Source: Strigops habroptila
Lineage: Eukaryota > Chordata > Aves > Psittaciformes > Psittacidae
DNA: 64,000 nucleotides
Direction of reading: 5' to 3'
Assembly: GCF_004027225.2 (NCBI RefSeq)
Contig: NC_044296.2
Location: 4,893,943-4,957,942 of the forward strand
Position 1 is the first letter of the stretch, and the number at the start of each line of letters is the position of its first letter. Below the pieces are notes generated by a model that did no database searches, was not told the DNA's origin, and saw nothing but the letters and a program-made list of their open reading frames with translations. Made by a program: the position numbers and the translations under genes. Of the stretch, positions 43,533-55,254 are shown in pieces.

Positions 43533-43959
43533 AGCAGCACAGCTAATGGCTCCGTGGCCTTCTCTGGGGGGAAGGCAGAGCTCCCTCCACACGATGCCCA
43601 GCGGCGCGTTCCCCGTGGCATTGCTCCAGCCTGGCCAGCTCCTTCCCCTCCTGCGGCCCCTTTGCCGTCCAGCTCCATCCCAAAGGCCGGGGCTGGGGCT
43701 CCTCTGCTGGACCCTGCGGGGGCTGAGCCAACATCTCTGTTAGAAATAGCCCTTTACAACCTGCGTGACGAGACAGAAAATGAGCCTTTTCCCCCCATCC
43801 TGCTCTTTATTTCCCCTCTGCCCTCACTCAGGTGGGGGATTTAGTGCCTGGGTGGGCTGAGAAGGGCTCCGCACACAGCAGAGCGCTGGCTGGGGGCAGA
43901 CTGCTGTCTCCATGTCCTCTCCTTGTCCCCCATGTCCCCTCCTTGCCCCCCATCCCCAC

Positions 43960-44480
43960 AGCTCCCCATCGCGGTGTCCCCCCCTTGTCGCCACCGCGGT
44001 CCCTAAGGGGTTAACCCGCCTGCCCGCACCCAAGATGGCCGCCGCCGCGCCCGCCGCCCGCACTGACCCCTCCCGCCCGCCGTAGCGCAGGCTTCCTTTC
44101 CAAGATGGCGGCGCCCAGCGGGAGGAGCGGCCGGGCGCTGTGGGCCGCGCTGGTGCCCGCCGCGCTGCTGTGCCTGGCGGCGCGGGCCGCGGAGCAGCCG
44201 AGCGCGGCCGAGTTCGATGTGCGGCCCGGCGGGGAGGTGCACTCCTTCTCCCGGAGCATGGTGAGGGCCGCCGAGGGAACGGGCCAAGGGAGCGGACGCG
44301 CCGCTCGCTGATTAGCTGCGGGGCTCGTCGCTCCCGCGTCCCGCCATGGGGATTGGCTGGCAGCGAGGGGAGGCGGGACTTGCTGCGGGGAGGGGGGTCG
44401 GTGCCGGTTGCTAGGGGGCTGGTTGCTAGGGGCGGGGGGACCCCGGCTCTGATGGGGGCCGAGGAGGGGGGTCCCCGTGG
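43960..44480 (+). promoter_or_regulatory. MYDGF: MYDGF CpG-island promoter with YY1-like motifs and uORF
   Basis: A CpG island without a TATA box. The motif caagatggc, the YY1 core, occurs twice: at 44031-44039, and again across the MYDGF start codon at 44101-44109. The first ATG (44035) opens a 16-codon upstream frame ending at TAG 44083-44085, which does not overlap the main frame. Whether it is in the mRNA depends on the transcription start, which I cannot see. Confidence 0.6.
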
Positions 44481-47400
44481 GAAGAGGGGTCCCCGAGGGG
44501 GGTCGGCAAAGGCGGGAGGGGTCCAGGGAGAAGGGGGTCCCGAAGGAGAAGGAGGTTCCTAAGGAGAAGGGGGTCCCAAAGGAGAAGGGGGTCTCCAGCA
44601 GAAGGGGGTTCCTAAGGAGAAGGGGGTCCCGAAGGAGAAGGGGGTCCCCAAGGAAAATGGGTCCCCAAGGTGGGACAGTGTCTGTGGTAAGGAGATCTCC
44701 AGGGAATGAGGCTTGCCATGGTCAATGCCCCCCGAGAAGAAAGGGGTTTCTAAAAGGAGAAGGTACCCCCAGGAGACGGAGGGGTCACCAGGGGAAAGGG
44801 GGTCTCAGGGAAAGAGGGTTCCCATGGGAAGGAGTCTCCCCATGGAGAAGGGGGCTGTGGGTCCTCGGGCCCCCCAGGACACAAGTCCTCTCCCCAGCAC
44901 CAGGGGGGTGAGGGCTGAGCACCCCGGTAACTCTCTGAGGTGTTCCCACATGTCCCATCATTGCCACACAGTGGCTGGCAGTGAACCAAGGGAAGGTCCT
45001 GCTCGAGCGAGGACACTCATCATGGAATCATAGAATGGTTTGGGTTGGAAAGGACCTAAAGGTCATCTAGCTCCAACCTCCTGCCATGGGCAGGGACACC
45101 TTGCACTAAACCGTGTCACCCAAGACTCCATCCAGCCTTGAACACTGCCAGGGATGGAGCATTCCCAGCTTCCTTGGGCAACCCATTCCAGTGCCTCACC
45201 ACCCTCACAGTAAAGAACTTCTTCCTTATCTAACCTGAACTTCCCCTGTTTAAGTTTGAACCCATCACCCCTTGTCCTATCACTAATGAAGAGTCATCTC
45301 CTCCTCTTCTTCCAGGAGGATTACACCTGCACCTTCACGTACTCAGCTCAGGGAGGAACGAACGAGGTGAGACGGGGAAACCTCCACGTGTTCCCCTTGC
45401 GCTGGCTCTCTGTGGCTGCACAGAGTGAGAAGCTGCTGGGGATGGCGGTGCTGGTGGTGAGCCGATTCCAGGGCCCTGGAGCTGTGAGGAATGGTGCTTG
45501 CACCGTTTCCCATGCTCTCTGTTTGCAAAAGCCACTCGGTGGATGTGCTCCCTGAACGTGTCCTTTGTGTGGTGCAAGGTGCTGCAGCTCCCGAGGCCGT
45601 CACATTTGGAATGCTGAACAAATCTCTGGGCTGGATGTGTCTGGAGAACAGGGAGTGCCATTTTCATACCCCACTTGGTAGGAAGGACCTCGTAGGAGGA
45701 ACTTCTGTGTTCTTTAGGAGGCTTTTTGCAGCGTGTGTCGCTGCTGCAGTAAGTGCTGTGCAGATACACAGTTTGTACTTTCTTCTCCGCAAGTCCTGTT
45801 AGAATCAGGTCCCTTTCTGTGAGCATAAAGAGAAGTGAGACTTTAACTCTTTTCTGTAGCTGTACTAACAAAACTGTGGATGGGGGATGGCAACCAGGCT
45901 TGGACCTTTGTGCCACGCGAAGCAGAAGGGGCTGTCAGCAAGTGTTGTGTAGTTATGTTGTGTTCCAGCAAGCGTTGTGTAGTTATGTCGTGTTATTTTA
46001 GGATGGCTCAAACTTGCCATGCCTGCAGCTGGAGGGGAGCTGCCTGGTCTCTGGGGCAAGGGAGAAGTACAAGGCTCTTACCCACACTAACTATGGGCCT
46101 TTCCCCTCTGCAGCAATGGCAGATGAACATTGGAGTCAGTGAAGACAACCAGCTCTTCTCCTGCTCTGTCTGGAGGTGTGTTCTTTAACCCCAAACTCTC
46201 TAAGGCAAAACCAACAATGAGGCAGGTGGGGTCTGGGCCAGGGATGCTGGGTTTGCCTCTGCAGGGCAGCGCCGGAGGGTTTTCCTCTCCCAAGAGATGC
46301 CGTGGCTCCGGCTGGGTGGTTTGTAAACGCTGTGTCCCCCTCTCCACCCTCCTCACTAGATGGAGCTACAAGAGAGCCAGAGGTGCCTGTGGAGGGAGGG
46401 AGCTGTGAATCCTGAGCTCATCTGCACCTCCAGCCTCTCTGCCCCTGTCAAAGACTCTGCTTTCTCATTTCAGGCCCCAGGGGAAGTCTTATCTCTTCTT
46501 TACCCAGTTTAAAGCTGAAGTGAAAGGAGCCAAGATAGAGTATGCCATGGCTTACGTAAGTCCCAGCTGATCACTTGGAAGCAGGCGTGTGGGAGGCTGC
46601 TATAAAACATGAATTTGACATGGAAAACATTTATTAGACATCTGTGCAATAAAACGTCCTCCATCACATCCCTAATTAGAGAGCGGTGGCAGTCAGGAGA
46701 GCAGCTGCAGGTACATCCTCCTGCGCCATTGGATTTCTGCTCCCTCCAACACCCTCAGTTTGCTGGTGGCTCCAAAAGAGACCCTCCTGCCCGGGTGCAC
46801 TGCATGGGAGGCTTGGTTTGCCTCAGCAAATCCCATGTGACAAAGTAAATAAAGCTTCTGCTGGTGCTTTTGTCTGGTTCCTTCTTCCATTTCCCAGTCT
46901 TCTGAGGTGAGGCTTTCAGTCTCAAGTTCTTGGTTTAATAAGAAATGGAAAAACAGCCAGAGATTTTCCTTCAGATTTCCTTTGTGGACGTAATTCTTTC
47001 GCTCCACATGATGAAAACACAAATTCATTCCCTTTCAAAACGCGCTGTTGCTTGTTTCCTTTAAATATAACAGCTTCTTGCATTGCCTCAACTGGTTAAA
47101 CCTTCTTCCTTCCCATTTCAGTCTCAAGCTGCAGTGGGTGGACAAAGCGACGTCCCCTTAAAACAGGAAGAATTTGAGATCACCGAAACAACAGGTCTGT
47201 GACTGAGAGAACTGTGAGAAAGGGGCTGGGAGACAAGCCTGGGGATGAGTAGTTAATGCAGATAGGTGACAGTGTGTGCTATGCAGGCAGGGTAGAGTGC
47301 TCTTGATCCATAGCTGGATTTTCCAGTTTAAGTGTTAAATTACCATGGGGGAAGAAGGGGTTTATCACAACATGCCTGTCGCATGCAGAAGAAGGAAGTG

Positions 47401-47585
47401 CAATGCCCGACTTGCTGACTTTATGGTCCTGGAAAGGACCCAGCAGGGCTGTTTTGTTCATGCCTTCCCATCTGCTTATCCTGTCCTTGTTTTCTCTCTT
47501 TCCAGTGGCTCACAGGGAAGGCAAGTTCCGTTTTGAACTGTCCAAACTCATGATTGTAGCAAGAACACCCCGTGACGAGCTGTGA
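44105..47585 (+). CDS. MYDGF: Myeloid-derived growth factor (C19orf10 family)
   Basis: Small secreted/ER-resident protein. Exons are 44105-44260, 45316-45366, 46114-46175, 46474-46555, 47122-47194 and 47506-47585, totalling 504 nt (167 aa; human is 173). Exon 1 gives a signal peptide ([18 protein letters not shown]), then [12 protein letters not shown], a close match to the human FDVRPGGVVHSF. Exons 2 and 3 carry the family's two cysteines (YTC and FSC, expected to form a disulfide) and QGGTNEQWQM. Exon 4 has [20 protein letters not shown], and the C-terminus is ARTPRDEL. The terminal RDEL is a KDEL-like ER-retrieval signal (human RTEL). The exon 1/2 junction reads HSFSRSM-EDYTC, about three residues shorter than human. 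The start is the ATG in caagATGg. The gene appears intact and shares the DPP9 direction. Confidence 0.96.
44470..44870 (+). repeat. Purine-rich degenerate repeat in MYDGF intron 1
   Basis: Repeats of an ~18-bp core like aaggagaagggggtccc, clearest at 44520-44660 and fading to about 44870. The strand asymmetry (G/A on plus) and many G runs could favour quadruplex or R-loop structure downstream of the promoter. Confidence 0.8.
45019..45303 (-). mobile_element. CR1 LINE 3' tail ending at the MYDGF exon 2 acceptor
   Basis: Minus-orientation CR1 beginning 'catggaatcatagaatggtt' and running through 'gacaccttgcactaaacc', 'gcctcaccaccctcacagta', then 'cccatcaccccttgtcctat' and 'cactaatgaagagtc'. The recognisable part ends about 12 nt before the acceptor AG of MYDGF exon 2 (exon starts at 45316). 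Confidence 0.92.
45937..45996 (+). repeat. 30-bp tandem duplication in MYDGF intron 2
   Basis: Two adjacent 30-bp units starting agcaagtgttgtgtagttat and agcaagcgttgtgtagttat, with only a few mismatches between copies. Confidence 0.9.
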
Positions 47586-48042
47586 CCCCGGGGCCGGCGC
47601 TGGGCAGGGTGTTCTGGTCGGAAGAGCACAGCAGATAAAGAGGATTACTTCTTAACTGCAGGGGTTTTATTTTGGGGTTGGCCAAACCTTTTTATGTTTT
47701 CCATATTGAAATGTGCTAGGGTCCAACACAAAGTGGGGCTTGGGGGTGTTAAGACAGATGCATTCTGTCTTGTGTCAGAGTAACAATGTGCTTTGCAGCT
47801 GAAACCTCCTCAGAGACTCCTGATCTGCAGCCAGCCATTCTGTCACCCGCTTTCTGCTTGGTTGATCTGCTGAATATGGTAAAGCTCCCCTCAGACGGGG
47901 GCTCCTTATCTCCCTTGCTAGGAAGAGAAGCACAGAAAGATAAGTGGCTGGATTTCAACAAGGTTTGCTAAAGGAAAGTTGTTAACTCTGTAGTCTCTGG
48001 AGGGAAAGACAGGATTTCTGTCTCTGCGAGCGTGACAGGAGG

Positions 48043-48122
48043 AATCAGAATCACAGAATCAACTGAGCTGGAAAAGACCTTTAAGGTCATCAATTCCAAC
48101 CATTCCTCCAGGACTGCCAATA
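48043..48122 (-). mobile_element. CR1 LINE 3' tail fragment in MYDGF 3' region
   Basis: 'aatcacagaatcaactgagc', 'tggaaaagacctttaaggtc', 'atcaattccaaccattcctc' and 'aggactgcc' match a minus-orientation CR1 end. If the AATAAA pair at 48432-48445 is used, this fragment lies within the MYDGF 3' UTR. Confidence 0.8.
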
Positions 48123-48431
48123 ATTCAGTTGGGTGGGAGGGGGAAGGAAGGGATAGAGTTGGCCGAAGCTGTTGGACTCCTTGTTGAGTGTGGCTTCGCT
48201 GGGGAGGATGTTCCGGCCCTGACCTAGTGCAGAGCACGGGTTGGGAGATAACTTGACATGGGGAAGGCAGAGCTGCTTATTCTGACACAACCCAGGAATC
48301 AATCCAAGCACCACTTCCATGCCTCAGTACAACTGCAGGACTATTTTCTACGTACAGAAGGGATCTTTTTCTTATCTAGAGTAATAACAGTGAGGGAAAG
48401 TGGAATTCCTTTCCTGTGTAAATACACCACC

Positions 48432-48445
48432 AATAAAGAAATAAA
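48432..48445 (+). other. MYDGF: Candidate MYDGF poly(A) signals
   Basis: Two AATAAA hexamers (48432-48437 and 48440-48445) would give a 3' UTR of about 0.86 kb. An earlier, weaker GATAAA lies near 47634, so a short 3' UTR is also possible. Confidence 0.5.
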
Positions 48446-48459
48446 GCATCATGCTCTGG

Positions 48460-50028
48460 CCCGAGTTTGCTCCGTTCTGAGTCCTGCCCTCTCCAACTGG
48501 ATGCCCAGCAAGCAAGCAGGAGGAGCCGGGATGTCACACAGGAGTTTGGAGGCTGCAGAGGGTTCACAGAGGTTGTGTCCACCCGAGAGGAGTCCCAGCA
48601 CGTGAGAACAAGGCTCCAGCTCTAAATTTGCATAACCCAGCACTGTTATCAAAAGTAAGTTTGGTGGCCAGTGATGGTTGCGGACACTGGTGGCTGCTTT
48701 GCCCATTTTGGGGGGGAGTTCTTTGTTTTTTGGCAGTCCCTGTTTAACCAGTCACTTGGAGGGAACCAGACCAAAGGGAGTTGAAGGGACAGCGTTGGGA
48801 TGGGATACCCAAGCCATAAGATGGCTCTTCAAGCTGAGACTGTGCTCTCCGGGGCTTCCCTGGGACAGAAAGGGAAGAGTTTGGGAACAAGGTGGGTGTT
48901 TGCCATGGGGTGTGAGGGAGACGTTTCAGATGAGACACCTGTATGCGAAGGCAAACCAGCACCAGGCATTGGTGGGTTAAGCGTGGTCCTGGCGTGTACA
49001 AAACCCTGGGGACAGAGTCGGGGCTCATCTGAGCAGGGATGTTCCATGCAATTAAGGAGCATCTTGCAGCTGATGCTGACGTGCACCTTGAGAGCAGAAC
49101 AGTGAAGTGTCTCTGTCAGTGCAGCCGCCGCATCCATCAGCCCCGTTCTGCTCTGCCTGCTCCCTGCATCTGCTGGCAACTCCATGAGCTGCTTCCAGCT
49201 CCGGCTCCTCTTCAGCACGTACCTGACAGCTGCCACGAGCTGGAAAAAGCCAGGAACGTCTGTTCCCAACCACCGTGTGCCAAAGGCCAACTTCACCCTG
49301 CCCTCCCCAAGGGACCAGCACCTCGCTGGAGCTCGGCCGCGTTCTCCCCCATGCACACCTCTAAACGTGCTTTACCCCCTGCCCCGAGCTGTGTCACACA
49401 ACTGCATTAGCTGTGACATCTGGAGCCAGGCCTGTGGAATGACAGGGATGGCGGGGGATTTCTTTTATTTAATCTTAAAGGCTGAAAGTTATCAGTGCCT
49501 CAAGCCAGCGGTGGAATGGTAGCAGCGAACGGGAGCCACGATGCTCTGCCCATCAGCACTGGCATCCTCCTGTGCCTGGAGACATCCCATGGAACAGGAG
49601 GCACAAGGAGGTTGCGGAGATAAGGCCAGATGAGATTGTGCCGTGTCTTGATTGCTAAAAGGGCAATTTCCCATGTTCAAAGCCAAGCTCAGCGTGCTGG
49701 GAGCAGGCTCCGGCTGGTGCATTCATGCTCCGAGAGCACAACACACCCACACTGAATCCCTGAATCCCGCAAAGCCGCTTTCCACTGTGGAGATGTGCAG
49801 TGAGGGGACAGGGGGATGCAGAGGAGCATGAGCGGGTGTCTCCGTGGGAGCAGCTCCCCTGGGACCCCAGACCTTTGCTGTGGGTATGGGTTTGCACCAC
49901 TTTTCCTCCCAGCAGCTCAGTGCTGGGAGCTGCTGTGTGTGGAGCAGGGGCAGCCTGGCCAGCAGCGCTGCTGGGGATGGCGAGTGCAAACCCAGCTCAC
50001 CAAGAGCAATCTCCATTTAAAAGATGAG
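48460..50028. other. Intergenic MYDGF - TNFAIP8L1 interval
   Basis: This is the gap between the convergent genes MYDGF (+) and TNFAIP8L1 (-). No exon, RNA gene or repeat family recognised. The open frames (up to 175 codons on minus, 48829-49356) have no known domain. Confidence 0.5.
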
Positions 50029-50034
50029 TTTATT
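50029..50034 (-). other. TNFAIP8L1: Candidate TNFAIP8L1 poly(A) signal
   Basis: Plus-strand TTTATT reads AATAAA on the minus strand, about 775 nt past the TNFAIP8L1 stop codon. It is the first strong signal downstream. Confidence 0.6.
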
Positions 50035-50807
50035 TCAGTAACTCATCAGGGCTACAGTTTGCTTAAAAATCACAACCAGAACTCAGTCGAGGACACGTGA
50101 AATGTATGAAATCCTTGGGAGAGCTTTGAACAACCACCAAAGGCAGCACTGGAGCCGTCACAGTGGTACCATTGCGGGAGGCTGGTAGGGGGGATTTGTG
50201 TCTTGGATGAAGGGGTGTACCTGGGATGTAGGGAAGGAGCAGCTCCCTCCCTGCTCCCAGGGACAGGTGACGTGGGATCCTTCTGGTCCCCAGGACTCGT
50301 CTTTGAAGAGGCCTGCAAGGTGCAGAAACACCTTCCCACCCTGTGTGCAACAAAAGTCTGGACCATGATTTGCTCCCACCATGTCGTGGAGCTGCTGAAA
50401 GAAAACCACAGGGCTCCACAACCCTCACAACTGTTCCTCCAAACAAATGCCCACCCGCTCAGAGACCCCTGAGAGGCGTTACACACCAAGAGTCTTTGGT
50501 TTGGGTTTCCCCCAGAAGAGTTACGATAGAGTTCAAGGTGAGGAGTCCAGTTCCTTGGACTCGGAGCTAAGAGCACTTCGTGGACAAAGGAAATCAAACT
50601 GTACAGCAGGAGCCCAGAAGCCCAGGATCACCTGGGAAGGGCTCAGCCCAGCACAGGGCAGGGTTTGCAGACCCTGGCCAAGGGTTAGACACAGTCAAGA
50701 GGTTCAGTTTGGTGTAGAAACAAGGAGAAAACGGGGTAGTGATGCAGAGAAGAGGATGTCGAGCCTGGTGATGCTCAAAACAAGCACACATTCTGCCTTG
50801 GCCAACT

Positions 50808-51368
50808 TCATATGTTGTCCTCCTCCAGCATCTTGTTAACCCCTTCGCAGATCCTCTTCAGGTGGGTGCGATAGGGCTCGGATGGCCCGTAGAGAGCCGA
50901 GAGGAACTCATAGTCCGCAAAGTGGTTGAAGACATGGTTGATGCGGGAGTGGGACTTGGCCGTGAGGTGGCCGTTGACAGCCTGGTGCAGCAGGTCCCGG
51001 CACTCCATGAGCACACCCGACATGACCCTGCGGTCGAAGGTGAAGTCTATCTGGTGGAAGCTGACGGCCGTCATGGCCAAGGTATGGACCTTCTTGCGGA
51101 AGCGCTCCATCACCAGCAGCTCCTCGGGGCTGAACTGCCCGTTGCGGTAGAGAACACCCAACTTCATCACAATCTTGATGAGGTTTTTGATGATTTTCTG
51201 TGCCTCCTTGCGGTTGTGGGTGTACTCCTTGGTGGCCCGGTAGAGCTCATCCAAGATCTCGCTGCTGGTGTCATCAATGAAGACATTGGCTATGGTCTTA
51301 GTAGCCATCTTGCTCAAGAGCTTCTTCTGGGCCTGCAGGGCCAGGTTCTTGGTGCTGAAGGTGTCCAT
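50808..51368 (-). CDS. TNFAIP8L1: TNFAIP8-like protein 1 (TIPE1)
   Basis: Cytosolic TIPE-family protein that binds phosphoinositide-type lipids in a hydrophobic cavity and is linked in mammals to cell death and mTORC1 control. The single coding exon encodes 186 aa, the family length. It begins [18 protein letters not shown] and ends [11 protein letters not shown], with the typical helical core ([75 protein letters not shown]). The frame stays open upstream, but a pyrimidine tract and ttgcag lie just before AGATG, so 51368 is the start and the exon begins near 51370. The 5' UTR exon is probably in the CpG island near 56.75 kb. TNFAIP8L1 rather than L2 or L3 is chosen on the N-terminus, length and synteny next to MYDGF. 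Confidence 0.96.
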   Translation of the reverse strand: MDTFSTKNLALQAQKKLLSKMATKTIANVFIDDTSSEILDELYRATKEYTHNRKEAQKIIKNLIKIVMKLGVLYRNGQFSPEELLVMERFRKKVHTLAMTAVSFHQIDFTFDRRVMSGVLMECRDLLHQAVNGHLTAKSHSRINHVFNHFADYEFLSALYGPSEPYRTHLKRICEGVNKMLEEDNI

Positions 51369-54300
51369 CTCTGCAAGGGGAAGAGGCACACACACAGTTC
51401 AGCCCATGCCCTGGATCAGTCCCCATCTCTTCTTCCCACTCAGCCTTTTGGGAGGAGAAAGAGCATCTCCGATCAACAGCAAGACAAGGAAGAGCTCCCA
51501 GGTGCCAAGGCAGGAGCTGAGCTCACACCCTCGGTTTTGTTGGATGAGTTACAGGGTGTTCCCACCTTCCTGGCCCCAAACCCTGCGGAGAAGCTACAGT
51601 GCAACGGGCAGTGTCAGAGGCGAGTGAGGTCTCCCTACCTGAGCATCGCCTGCGACCCTCCATCCCGGTCCCCGTCCTGCCCTGGCGCCGCCTGCTCCCG
51701 GTGCAGGAAGGACTCTTGCCCCATCACTTTAACCTTTTTGTCTTCCTGAAACCCTGACTCATTTCCTGCAGGGTGAGCTGGGGACGACCCAGGTGGTGGT
51801 TGAGTCACCCGCAGCCACATGGCATGGCCGGTTTGCAGCACCCACCACCAGGTATTGAAGCCCTTGGCCTGGTACACCCATGTCGCTGGAGCTCAGACTC
51901 GTTCTGCTTCCTCCTGAGCTTCCTCTTGAGCGTTGCACGGAGGTGAATAATTCAACAAGTAAGAAATCTCACCCCTTGCTCACCCACAGCCCTGCGCCCC
52001 GGCGGGACCAAATACAGCAGTTTATGGCTTTAAAAAGTGCTGTGAATGAATCAAAAGCCACCGACCCTGGAGACGCATCTTTGCCCCAGGAAATCACAGA
52101 GCTACAAATCACAGGGAGGCGAGAACAGCGTGAGAACAAGCAGCTCCCACGCCAGGACGGATGGGCAGGGATGGCGGCTGCTTATGCAAGAGCCTGCACG
52201 TGGCACGGTCAGCCTGGCAAAGAGAGAGCGGGAGGGGATGGGATCACGCTATAAATACATCACCAGGGAGAGGAGAGGAGCTATTTAAGCTAAACGGTGC
52301 TGCTAGCGTGAGAATGGATGGGGATAAACTGGCTGTGGATATGGAGAGTCTCTTGCCTGCAGCCCCGGTGGTTATTCTAGCGCAGAACTGAGCCTGTCCC
52401 CAGCATGGGCAGCGCTGTGGCTGCACCCCCTCCAGGGATCCTCAATCCTGCTCCTACCACCACGGAGCACATGGGAGCAAACCTCGGCAGGGCTCGGATA
52501 CCCGGTTGTGGCCAAGGGTCCATCTCACTGCAGCCAGTCGTGCAAGAGGAACAGTGCACGGGTGATGGTGCAAGCTGAGCCCCGGTTTCCTGGGCATCTC
52601 CCAGCCACCGGCTCCCTGAGGGCAAGGTTCCATGAGGGCATGAACTAAGCGAGCAGTAACAGAGCCACCGGCACCAGGCGAGCTGCCGCATGCAGCATTA
52701 TTTACAGCCCTGAGGAACAACACGGAGGTTTGTAAGTGTTTCCTTCCATGTGAAAACATTGATTTCTGCCAGCGTGAGCCTTGAGCTCAAGCTCATGAGA
52801 CACAAATGACAAAGCAGAGGCTGCTCCTGCTGAGCTGTCGGCAGCTCCCGGGATCACTTAATGCCGACGGCTCCATGCAGGAGATGCTGCTGGAGCTGAG
52901 CCCGGAGGGACGGGCAGGATGGGCTCCATCTCTGCTCCCTTTGGCTGCGTAGGGGACTCGCTCTGCCCACAGCAAGCAGCCTCTTCCAGAAGGACCATGG
53001 CTTTGCCAAGGTGTTGGCACCATGGAAGTCCCTTCCCTTGCATCGCGCGGCGGTTGTGGGGTGCCCTGTGCTCGCCACTGGGAGCAACGCCTAGATAAAC
53101 AGGAATTCCTGCACCTGAGCTCTCTGTGGAGCGACTGCAGCCACAAAGGGAGTGCAAATCCCACCTACGGAGCCCTTACAAAATAGGAAGCACCAGCTCT
53201 TTCTGCCCCGCACACCCACAGCTCCCAATTAGCAACTGTAATAACAGAGCAACCTCCGCTCCTGGCACTGAATAAGAGCTGGCTGCCCACAGCCCTCTCC
53301 TGCAGGGACCCAATCCTCGCTAGTGGGGGGAAACTGAGGCACAAAGCGGTACAGAGGGGTCTCTTCTGGACCCCCAAAACACAACCTGCTCCTTCCCCAG
53401 CACCCCACTGGGTTGTTGTGCAGGTCACTCACTGCAAACCCCAAGGAAACCCCAGCTCACCTCCTGGCACGTCCGCTCCCACTCGGCACCGGGCCTGTGA
53501 ACCCGGCACCGTCTGTCCCACCAGGACCTGCTGACTCAGCACCAACCGGGAGGTTTCACCGGAACGAGCTGTTTTCCTGGCGGGAAGGGCCCCGCAGCCC
53601 CATTGTTCGCCAAGGGGCTGCTATCGGCGCGAGGAAGAGGCAAAGCTTTGCCCCACCGAGCAGACTCGAGACCGAAATAAACCACTCGGTTTCCTTCCTG
53701 CTGCTGAACTTCCCAGCCCTGCTCAGGCCTTGTTTGTTTCCTACCCGCCTTCTTCTTTTTAATGAAAACGCCCTCAAAAACCAGCTTCTTCTCCCAAAAC
53801 AGAGCAGCCGGGCGTTGCTTTCGCCGAGTTCCTCCCTGCTCCGGAAGAGCTGAGGTCCCAATGGTGGCTTTGGGGAGTCACAACCGTTTTTTGGAGGGTT
53901 TTCCACCCATTTGGCAGGTTTCAATGGGGAGGTTGCAGCCCTGGGGGCTGGATGTCCTGTGTGAGGTGCGGATGTGGTGACACAGCCGTGGGCTCCCCTG
54001 GGGACAGCCACGTGCCAGGCTGCCACCTACGAGCATCTCATCCAACACCCGGCTGCAAACTCAGCCCCCATCTAAATGAGGACACCCCAGAAATCATCTC
54101 TTACACCATTGTGGGCACAAACATGAGCAGAGTGTGGCCCTCTCCTTAAAAAGCATCAATGAAAGCTCCTGGCTGCAGGGGGGGACACAAGACCCCGTCA
54201 CCCTGCCAGTCCCAGGGTGATTTCTATCTACCCCAAAGACCCCTCACCCCTGACCATCCCCATCACCCAGTACCCACCAGTGGCTCCGTGTGCTCTTCTC

Positions 54301-54448
54301 CCTCCAAACCCCCCCATCTCACTCAGCACCGGGCTGAATATTTCATGCAGGGAAGCAAAAGCACTTAAATAATTTATGGGCATGGAGCAGGCGTGAGGAG
54401 CAAGGGGAGGGATCCACAAAGCTCCAGCTGAGAGCAGAGTCATCTCTG

Positions 54449-54484
54449 CCTCCTCCTCCTCCTTCTTCCTCCTCTTCCTCCTCA
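54449..54484. repeat. Polypyrimidine (CCT)n-type run
   Basis: tcctcctcctcc followed by cttcttcctcctcttcctcc, an imperfect trinucleotide tract. Confidence 0.8.
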
Positions 54485-55254
54485 CCAGGGCCATATTAAC
54501 TTGTAGCTGGCTTGCTACGAGCTTCCTCCCAGCCAAAGTAAACATTTCATGGTCAGCTCTCCCTGGTTTCCCCTCCGTCCCATGCACACTGCTCCGGAAA
54601 ACACCCCTTCTCCGCACCCCAGCATCCCCGGTCTCTCCAAACCCTTGGCCACATGCCGGCGTGATGGATGTGATCCCGCTGCTCCGCTCTCCATCCCCTG
54701 GCATCGCTTTCCACCAGCTCCCTGTACCTCCAACCCCTATTCATTAATTAAACCCTGCACCGGGCTGGATTACAGGAGCCGGGTCAGAGCACAGGGATGT
54801 AACCGGAGAGTCCAACCACCCATCCCTCCCCATCCATGAGCCTTCCCAGCTTCAAGCCCCCACTTTACCAGCGCTGGGGCAGCAGAGGAGGAGGAAGAGG
54901 AAGGACACACACCGCCTCTTGCAACAACTGTCGCTCGCACGTTGCCATGGGTGCAAACAGCACCGAAAGCCGCCAGGTCCGGCGCGTGTGTGCCGAGCAG
55001 GGTGAGGCCAGGGAGGAAGCCACTGAGTAAACACCTCGCCCGAGGAAAAACTCCTTTCTTGGCAAGGCCACCAGGGCTCCCTGGAGCAAGGGATGGGGAT
55101 GCTGTGGGAAGCGCTGGCATCGCCTCAGCCGGGCACCACATGTTGTATCTTGCTCCGCTTGCTCCTGGTGCTCATGCCAAGCACTTGGCCAAGTCCCCAT
55201 CATTGTCCTCACCATCTCTGGCACTGGGATCTGAACACCCCATCCCATAATCTT

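Noticed and set aside
51369-51395. Nine-residue N-terminal extension of TNFAIP8L1 (MCVPLPLAE)
   Set aside because: These codons are intronic: a pyrimidine tract and ttgcag acceptor directly precede the conserved MDTFSTKN start.
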